NCBI GenBank assembly: GCA_003220685.1
Contig: QHTE01000066.1
Location: forward strand, 1-46,571
Reading direction: 5' to 3'
DNA length: 46,571 bases
Origin: Candidatus Rokuibacteriota bacterium
Lineage (GTDB): Bacteria; Methylomirabilota; Methylomirabilia; Rokubacteriales; CSP1-6
The notes under the pieces were generated by a model. That model searched no databases, was not told the origin of the DNA, and saw only the letters and a program-made list of their open reading frames with translations. Made by a program: the position numbers and the translations under genes. This document shows, piece after piece, positions 41,421 to 46,571 of this stretch (position 1 is the stretch's first letter; each line of letters begins with the position of its first letter).

Positions 41421-42172
41421 ATCTCGGCCTGGCGGGGAAGGTCGCACTGGTCACCGGCGGCGCGCGCGACGTCGGGCGCGAGATCTCGCTGACGTTGGCG
41501 CGCGAGGGCGCGGCCGTCGCCGTCAACTACATGCACTCGAAGCCCGACGCGGACTCGCTCGTCGCCGAGATCGCCCGCGCGGGCGGCCGCGCGGCGGCCT
41601 ATCAGGCCGACGTGGCCGACTACGCGGCGGTGAGCCGGATGATCGACCGCATCGTCGCCGAGCTCGGTCGGCTCGACGTCGTGGTCAACAACGCGGGCTA
41701 CGTCGAGGCGAAGCTCTTCCTCGAGACCAAGCCCGAGGAGTGGAAGCGACAGGTGGACGTCGACCTCTACGGGGTTTTCAACGTGTGCCACGCCGCGGCG
41801 CCGAAGCTGGCGGCGCAGAAGGGCGGACGCATCGTCAGCATCGTCGGGGATTCGGCGCGCGTGGGCCAGCAGCGGCTCGGCGTGTCGGCCGGCGCGCGCG
41901 GCGCGGTGCTCTCCCTCACGCGCACGCTGGCGAAGGAGCTCGGCCGTCAGAACATTACCGTGAACTCGCTGGCACTCGGCTGGATCGAGACCTCGCACGG
42001 CGACACGGAATTCATCGCCAAGAACCGCGAGCGGATCCTCGCGTTCTACCCGATCCGCCGCCTCGGCAAGCCCGAGGACGTGGCGCCCCTGGTGGCCTTC
42101 CTCGCCTCCGACCTCGCCGGCTGGGTCACCGGGCAGACGATCAGCGTGAGCGGCGGCTACTCGACGGTGTGA
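41417..42172 (+). CDS. SDR-fold protein lacking the catalytic tetrad
   Basis: The 251-residue protein has a good Rossmann motif (TGGARDVG at 13-20) and NNAG (91-94), plus the usual C-terminal PEDVAPLVAFLASDLAGWVTGQTISVSGGY. However, the catalytic positions differ: Asn is Asp in VDLYG (residue 116), and the Tyr-x3-Lys pair is missing, with GVSAGARGAV at 155-164 giving Ser157 (or Val156) and Arg161. Only a Ser near 141-146 remains. It may bind NAD(P) without ordinary SDR chemistry, or use another mechanism. It overlaps large subunit B by 4 bases. It is convergent with the DUF35 gene. Confidence 0.9.
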   Translation: MNLGLAGKVALVTGGARDVGREISLTLAREGAAVAVNYMHSKPDADSLVAEIARAGGRAAAYQADVADYAAVSRMIDRIVAELGRLDVVVNNAGYVEAKLFLETKPEEWKRQVDVDLYGVFNVCHAAAPKLAAQKGGRIVSIVGDSARVGQQRLGVSAGARGAVLSLTRTLAKELGRQNITVNSLALGWIETSHGDTEFIAKNRERILAFYPIRRLGKPEDVAPLVAFLASDLAGWVTGQTISVSGGYSTV

Positions 42173-42213
42173 TGCTTTCACATCCACTGCTACGACGCGA
42201 AAAGGGCGTGAGG

Positions 42214-42597
42214 CTACGTCGGGCCGAAGCCGACGGAGGTCGTCAGGTCTTTCCCGATGAGCGGGCGGAACCGAACGGCCAGACCGATGGCGAGCTTCTC
42301 GAGCGGAATATCGACGATCCGTCCGAGGACCGAGACGCCTTCCTTGAGCCGCACGACGGCGACCGCATAGGGGACGTCCGCCGCGTGCGCCCGGGGCGCG
42401 ACGCGGATCACGGTGAAGCTCGCGATCGTGCCGTCACCCGTGAGCGCCACGGGCTGCCACTGATGCGCGTGGCAGTTCGGGCACAGCTCCTTCGGGGGCA
42501 TCGCGAGCTCGCCACACGAGCCGCAGCGGATGGCGGTGAGCTGTCCGCCACGCGCCTTTTCGAAGAACGCGCGCGCGGTAACGGCCGGCTCAGTCAC
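42214..42597 (-). CDS. DUF35 Zn-ribbon/OB-fold acyl-CoA-associated protein
   Basis: This 127-residue protein starts at GTG 42597, overlapping the thiolase gene by 8 bases. Residues Cys25, Cys28, Cys39 and Cys42 (CGSC...CPNC) form a rubredoxin-like zinc ribbon, followed by an OB-fold (GTIASFTVIRVAPR...PYAVAVVRLKEGVSVLGRIVD). Such proteins bind SCP2-type thiolases and can channel acyl-CoA between enzymes or act as a hydratase partner in steroid and aromatic side-chain degradation. The pairing with a thiolase here is the usual arrangement. Confidence 0.92.
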   Translation of the reverse strand: MTEPAVTARAFFEKARGGQLTAIRCGSCGELAMPPKELCPNCHAHQWQPVALTGDGTIASFTVIRVAPRAHAADVPYAVAVVRLKEGVSVLGRIVDIPLEKLAIGLAVRFRPLIGKDLTTSVGFGPT

Positions 42598-43744
42598 GGC
42601 CGAAGAGGCTCACGAGGACCGTCGCAGTATTGCCCCCGAGTGTGTGGGTGAGGCCCTTCCGCGCGCCTTCGACCTGGCGCGGACCGGCCTCGCTGCGAAG
42701 TTGCGTCACGATTTCCGCTACCTGCGCGGCGCCGGTCGCGCCGATCGGATGGCCCTTGGCCTTCAGGCCGCCCGACGGGTTCACCGGGATCTCCCCACCG
42801 AGACCCGTGAGGCCCTTCTCGGCGGCGCGGCCCCCGGCACCGGGCTCGAAGAGGCCCAGGCCTTCCGTGGCGACGATCTCGGCGATCGTGAAGCAGTCGT
42901 GGAGCTCGACGACGTCCACGTCGGACGGGCCGATCCCGGCCTGGCGGTAGGCCGCGGCCGCCGCGCGCTCGGTGGCCGGCACCCGCGAGAGATCGCGCTT
43001 GTCGCCGAGCAGCATCCAGTCCGACGCCGCGGCCGAGCCGAGAACCCACACGGGCTTGCGGTGCTTGCGCGCGACCTCTTCCGAGGCGAGGACCACGGCC
43101 GCGCCGCCGTCGGAGAACGGGCAGCAATCGAAGAGCTTGAGAGGGTCGGCGACGTAGGCCGATTTCAGGACCTGCTCGATCGTGATCGGCTTCTGGAACT
43201 GCGCCTTCGGGTTGAGGGCGCCGTGCCGGTGGTTCTTCACGGCGACCGCGGCCATCTGCGCCTCGGTCGTGCCGTGCTTCTGCATGTGGGCCCGCGCGAT
43301 CAGCGCGAAGACACCGGGGAAGGTCAGGCCCAGCGGCTGCTCCCACACGGCGTCTGACGCGTAGGCGAAGTATTCGGTCGACTCGGCCGTGGAGACGTTC
43401 AACACCCGCTCGGCGCCGCCGACCAGGATGACGTCCGAGACGCCGGCGGCGATCTCCATCACGGCGTGACGGAAGGCCGCGTGGGAGCTCGCGCACGCGG
43501 TCTCGAAGCGGGTCGTAGGCACCGAAGGGATGCCCAGCACGGACGCGGCCTGCGGCCCCGTGTGGAGCTGATGCTCGGTCTCGCCGCCCACCACGTTGCC
43601 GTAATAGAGTGCCTGGACAGCGCCCGCCGATACACCGGCGTCGGTCAGCGCGTCGCGTGCCGCCTCGGCGAAGAGCTCGGCCGAGGTGCGGTCGTGCAGC
43701 CCGAACTTCGTCACTCCAACCCCGATCACGGCGACGCGGCGCAT
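42590..43744 (-). CDS. SCP2-type thiolase / acetyl-CoA acetyltransferase family protein
   Basis: ATG 43744 is chosen for GGGAGG seven bases before it (384 residues); a longer frame to 43822 has no such site. The N-terminal pattern MRRVAVIGVGVTKFG, nucleophile Cys84 (ETACASSHAAFR), His in VELHDCFTIAE and His in GGLKAKGHPIGATG match SCP2-type thiolases. The second Cys (CxG) common in other thiolases is replaced by HTLGG, as in this subfamily. It should cleave or form a beta-ketoacyl-CoA, or a related C-C bond, in complex with the DUF35 protein. Confidence 0.92.
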   Translation of the reverse strand: MRRVAVIGVGVTKFGLHDRTSAELFAEAARDALTDAGVSAGAVQALYYGNVVGGETEHQLHTGPQAASVLGIPSVPTTRFETACASSHAAFRHAVMEIAAGVSDVILVGGAERVLNVSTAESTEYFAYASDAVWEQPLGLTFPGVFALIARAHMQKHGTTEAQMAAVAVKNHRHGALNPKAQFQKPITIEQVLKSAYVADPLKLFDCCPFSDGGAAVVLASEEVARKHRKPVWVLGSAAASDWMLLGDKRDLSRVPATERAAAAAYRQAGIGPSDVDVVELHDCFTIAEIVATEGLGLFEPGAGGRAAEKGLTGLGGEIPVNPSGGLKAKGHPIGATGAAQVAEIVTQLRSEAGPRQVEGARKGLTHTLGGNTATVLVSLFGRD

Positions 43745-43888
43745 GAAGATCCTCCCTGGTCGCATGCTAGCATTAAAAGTCGTGCCAGGTCGGCGCCCGA
43801 GGCAGCCGGACCGCCCGACCAATTCTTCTTGCCGGGACTGCCCTTACCCGGGTTCAATGGTCTTCGAGGCTGAGGCGGTTAACTTCGC

Positions 43889-46093
43889 GTGCTGAGTGAA
43901 GAAGCGCTCATCCTGGTCGCCGTCGCTTGCGCCTGCGTGCTGCTCGTGCTCGGCGTGCTCGAGCTGATGTGGCCCACGAGGCCGCGTCCAGCTCGCAGTG
44001 CCGGGGCCGAGCCGGCTCCCGCTCGCCCCGTCGTGGCCGCCGCGCCTCCGCGTCCGGTCCAGAGCATCCTGCCGAGGCGGCTGATCGACTCGCCGTCCGC
44101 CTCGCGAGGGTCGGGTGGCTTCGTGTTCCCGCCGCCGGCCGACTACGTGCCGCCGCCGCTGCCGCGCGAGGAACTCAGGCCTCCCATGCGTCCTATCGGG
44201 GTGGTAAGGCCCGCGGTGCCGGCCGAGGAAGAGCCGGTGATCGCGCCGTGGCCCGCCGACCCGATCCGGACTCCCGTGGCACTTCCAGCTCCTCCGGAGC
44301 CCGAAGAGGTCGTACCGGCCTACATTCCGCCGCCAATCGAGGCCTCGCCGGCTCCAGTCGAGGCGGAGCCGCGCGTGTTCGAGCCCGAGCCCGGGCCGGT
44401 CGAGCCTGAGCCGCGACCGCCCTCGCCGGAGCCTCAACGGTTCGAGGCTGAGCCTCCGCTCGAGCCCGATCCTCCTTCCGGACTCGAACCAGAGCCTTTC
44501 GGACTCGAACCGGAATCTTCCAGACTTGAACCGGAGGCTTCCGGACTCGAACCGGAGCCGTCCGGACTCGATCCCGAGTCGCCGCAGCGGTTCACGCTCG
44601 AGCCGCCGACAGTCGAGACGGGGTCGACCGTCGTCGAGCCGGAAGAGCCTGTGGTCGACGTCGCGCCAGCGCCGGTCGAGCCAGCACCACTTCCGATCGC
44701 GCCCGAACGCCGGCCGATCGCGCAGCTCGCGCCGCCGCTCGAGCCCGTCCGACCGCCGGACGAGCAGGTTCAGCCGCCGCCCGTGGAGCCTCCGGCGCCC
44801 CCCCGACGCAGGCGGCGGAGCAAGATCTCGCCGCACGCGCGGCCACACCGGGTGCTGCGCGCGGCGACGCCCCCAAGCCCGAGCGTCGAGCGAGCGGCGA
44901 TGAACCTCGGGCCGCCGACTCGGATCGAGGCTCCTGCGAACCCGGCGCCTCCTCCTCAGGGTGCTCCGGACGGAAAGAGCGCTCCGGACGGGAGCGAATC
45001 GAAGCTCACACGCGTTTCGCCGCTCGTCGAACGGTGCTTCGCCCTCTATCAGGAAAAGCGCTACGAGGAGGTCCTGTCGGTGGCCGAGCAGGCGCTTGCC
45101 GGACTTCAGCGGGGCCCGTCACGCGAGACCGCGGCGCTCTGGTCCGTTGTCGGCCTGGCGAAGCAAGCGCTCGGCGACGACGACGGCGCGCACGCGGCGC
45201 TCGAGTCGTCGATCGACGCGGCGCTCGACACCGAGCGCCCGACCTACCGCCGGCACCTCGCCACCCACGCTCTCGAGGCCGCTCAGACGCGGCTCGCGCG
45301 CGCGGGCAGTCACGACCCGGTGGACCGGATGGCGGTGATCCGCACGGCGATCGCCTGGACCGAACGGGGCCTCGCGGCCTTCCCCGGTGATCCGGCGCTC
45401 GGCGCCGCGCGCGACGCCTCGCACGAGGCGCTCTGGGAGGCCTATGAGCACGCGGCGACGACCTTGCTCCAGCGGCAGGAGTTCCCGGGGGCGCGGCAGA
45501 TCCTGCACGAGGCTCTGGACGACCCCAGGCTGCCGCCGGCGCACGCTGCGGGGCTCCGGGGGTTACTCTCCGGAACGTTCGGCGGCGAGATCGGCCAGCT
45601 CACGGCCCAGGCGATCCTCGGCATGCAGGAGGGACGCGAATCCGAAGCGCTGGGCGTGCTCCAGCGCGCCGAGGAGCTGCTGGCCGCGATCCCGGCCGAT
45701 ACACTGCCGCCGACGCGCCGCGACGAGGTCGACCAGCGGCTCTGGTGGGGATATGCTGAGCTCGGGAGCCGGCGGCTCGACGCCGGCGACTACGAAGAGG
45801 CGCTCGATCCGCTCGTCCACGCGCTCCGCTTCACGTCGATCGGGGAGGAGCGTCAGGCCGAGACGCGCGCCGCGGTGGTTCGCGCGCTGGAGGGCATCGC
45901 GGCGGTCCGCGCGCTGTCCATCCGCCGCCTCGCCGAGGCCGGCAGCCGCGACGAGGCGATCGTCGCCGCCGGAGAGCTCAACGAGCTCGTGAAGCGCGGC
46001 CTGGAGCTCGGGATCACCGAGGACGAGCTGGTGGCGGCCTTCGCGCGGGTGCGGCGCCTGTGTGAAGAGCTCGGGATGGACTCGCGGGCGTAG
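43889..46093 (+). CDS. membrane-anchored protein with Pro/Glu-rich linker and TPR-like C-terminus
   Basis: The 734-residue protein starts at GTG 43889. Residues 6-30 (ALILVAVACACVLLVLGVLELMW) form one membrane helix. Residues about 30-370 are a disordered linker very rich in Pro, Glu and Arg, with a heptad-like run of GLEPE units. From about 375 on, helical repeats resembling TPRs appear (LVERCFALYQEKRYEEVLSVAEQAL, LWSVVGLAKQALGDDDGAHAALESSID, and later pairs). It would hold a scaffolding domain away from the membrane. No enzyme motif is seen. No family is recognised beyond TPR. Confidence 0.85.
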   Translation: MLSEEALILVAVACACVLLVLGVLELMWPTRPRPARSAGAEPAPARPVVAAAPPRPVQSILPRRLIDSPSASRGSGGFVFPPPADYVPPPLPREELRPPMRPIGVVRPAVPAEEEPVIAPWPADPIRTPVALPAPPEPEEVVPAYIPPPIEASPAPVEAEPRVFEPEPGPVEPEPRPPSPEPQRFEAEPPLEPDPPSGLEPEPFGLEPESSRLEPEASGLEPEPSGLDPESPQRFTLEPPTVETGSTVVEPEEPVVDVAPAPVEPAPLPIAPERRPIAQLAPPLEPVRPPDEQVQPPPVEPPAPPRRRRRSKISPHARPHRVLRAATPPSPSVERAAMNLGPPTRIEAPANPAPPPQGAPDGKSAPDGSESKLTRVSPLVERCFALYQEKRYEEVLSVAEQALAGLQRGPSRETAALWSVVGLAKQALGDDDGAHAALESSIDAALDTERPTYRRHLATHALEAAQTRLARAGSHDPVDRMAVIRTAIAWTERGLAAFPGDPALGAARDASHEALWEAYEHAATTLLQRQEFPGARQILHEALDDPRLPPAHAAGLRGLLSGTFGGEIGQLTAQAILGMQEGRESEALGVLQRAEELLAAIPADTLPPTRRDEVDQRLWWGYAELGSRRLDAGDYEEALDPLVHALRFTSIGEERQAETRAAVVRALEGIAAVRALSIRRLAEAGSRDEAIVAAGELNELVKRGLELGITEDELVAAFARVRRLCEELGMDSRA
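44480..44580 (+). repeat. 21-bp tandem repeat coding GLEPE units
   Basis: Four full 21-base units (44480, 44501, 44522, 44543) and one partial unit (44564) of the form GGACTCGAACCGGAGnnnTCC encode seven-residue units GLEPE-x-x. A few bases differ between copies. The run lies in the disordered linker of the TPR protein and could vary in number between strains. Confidence 0.8.
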
Positions 46094-46094
46094 T

Positions 46095-46117
46095 GCGCGC
46101 CGCCGGCTGAGGCGCGC
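46095..46117. terminator. GC hairpin between convergent genes
   Basis: GCGCGCC (46095-46101) and GGCGCGC (46111-46117) pair perfectly around a 9-base loop in the gap between the TPR protein and the convergent HD-GYP gene. Placement suits a bidirectional terminator. There is no T-run. Confidence 0.4.
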
Positions 46118-46140
46118 CTACGAGAATTCGTCCGCCGCCC

Positions 46141-46571
46141 TCAGGGCTCGACGCTCTTTCGGCGGATCTCTTCGAGCAGGCTCTCGGGCACGTTGAAGAA
46201 CGCCGTCACGACGGTGGGATCGAAGTGCTTGCCCGAGCAGCGTTTGATCTCGGCCTTGGCCACGTCGAAGGGCTGCGCCTTCGAGTACGGACGGTCGAAG
46301 GTGATCGCGTCGAAGGCGTCGACCACCATGAAGATCCTGGCGCCCAGCGGAATCTCCTCACCCTTGAGCCCGCGCGGATAGCCGCTCCCGTCCCACTTCT
46401 CGTGGTGCGAGTAGACGATCGGCACCGCGCCCTGCAGGAACGGGATCTTCTCGATCAGCTGCTTGCCGATCTCCGGATGGCGCCGCATGATCTTCCACTC
46501 GTCTTCGGTGAGGGGACCGGGCTTCAGCAAGATTCCGTCTGGGATGCCGATCTTGCCGATGTCGTGGAGCA
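46141..46571 (-). CDS. HD-GYP domain cyclic-di-GMP phosphodiesterase, C-terminal part
   Basis: The frame runs from the window edge to a stop at 46141, giving about 143 residues with no stop upstream. It begins LHDIGKIGIPDGILLKPGPLTEDEW, which contains the HD metal pair, and continues with MRRHPEIG, SHHEKWDGSGYP (the HD-GYP signature) and ARIFMVVDAFDAIT. These motifs mark a c-di-GMP phosphodiesterase. The N-terminal part, probably a receiver or other sensor, lies outside the window, so the start is not visible. Confidence 0.9.
   Translation of the reverse strand, partial: LHDIGKIGIPDGILLKPGPLTEDEWKIMRRHPEIGKQLIEKIPFLQGAVPIVYSHHEKWDGSGYPRGLKGEEIPLGARIFMVVDAFDAITFDRPYSKAQPFDVAKAEIKRCSGKHFDPTVVTAFFNVPESLLEEIRRKSVEP

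Noticed and set aside
38532..41447. Reverse-strand frame of 971 codons over the CoxS and large subunit B genes
   Set aside because: Antisense shadow; no family motifs, while the forward strand encodes complete molybdenum hydroxylase subunits.
43844..44848. Reverse-strand frame with striking RFESG-type repeats
   Set aside because: It is the complement of the 21-bp repeats in the TPR protein; the forward frame has the membrane helix and the long helical-repeat domain.

Overview
The window is GC-rich DNA densely packed with protein genes. Overlapping ATGA or GTGA junctions and GTG/TTG starts are common, and two genes appear to start at CTG. Exported proteins carry Sec or Tat signals, and an HlyD-type adaptor and a TlpA-like thioredoxin point to a Gram-negative cell plan. 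The gene content (Liv-type and Dpp-type ABC importers, CoxL-like molybdenum hydroxylases, DUF35/thiolase pair, DUF4242, LigAB) resembles soil bacteria of the Candidatus Rokubacteria (Methylomirabilota) type. That taxon is an inference from gene content, not something a marker gene shows. I saw no rRNA, tRNA, CRISPR array, transposase or phage gene.

Layout: 1-85 is the start of a reverse-strand SMP-30-like gene cut by the window edge. 280-5985 holds a large HExxH-containing protein of unknown function, a PAP2/vanadium-haloperoxidase-like phosphatase with a Gly-Tyr repeat tail, a class III adenylate cyclase fused to TolB-like and TPR domains, and a tiny membrane peptide. 6215-11621 is a complete Dpp/Opp-type peptide importer operon, followed by a universal stress protein. 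12112-13135 is a divergent pair of metal-transporter genes (half-size GDT1/UPF0016 and a VIT1/CCC1-like protein). 13148-13888 is a Tat-exported nicotinamidase-like hydrolase.

13973-20786 is a nine-gene reverse-strand operon: two tandem paralogous membrane proteins with an HxHxEG motif, a secreted protein, livK-H-M-G-F, and a frameshifted TlpA/ResA-like thioredoxin. 20863-23720 holds an HpaB-type flavin monooxygenase and an enamidase-like amidohydrolase, separated by a long inverted repeat. 23837-25915 is a three-gene operon of two trypsin-fold proteases without signal peptides and a LuxR regulator with a degenerate receiver. A stand-alone receiver and an AraC regulator follow. 27511-31880 is an adaptor/ABC ATPase/two-permease export system.

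31888-43744 looks like a catabolic island: DUF4242 protein, LigA/LigB ring-cleavage dioxygenase, SDR, Ldh_2 dehydrogenase, a molybdenum hydroxylase set with one FAD and one 2Fe-2S subunit between two different large subunits, a second SDR lacking the catalytic tetrad, and a DUF35/thiolase pair. These could act in sequence: hydroxylation, dehydrogenation, ring cleavage and thiolytic steps on an unidentified aromatic or heterocyclic compound. The window ends with a Pro/Glu-rich TPR membrane protein and a partial HD-GYP phosphodiesterase.
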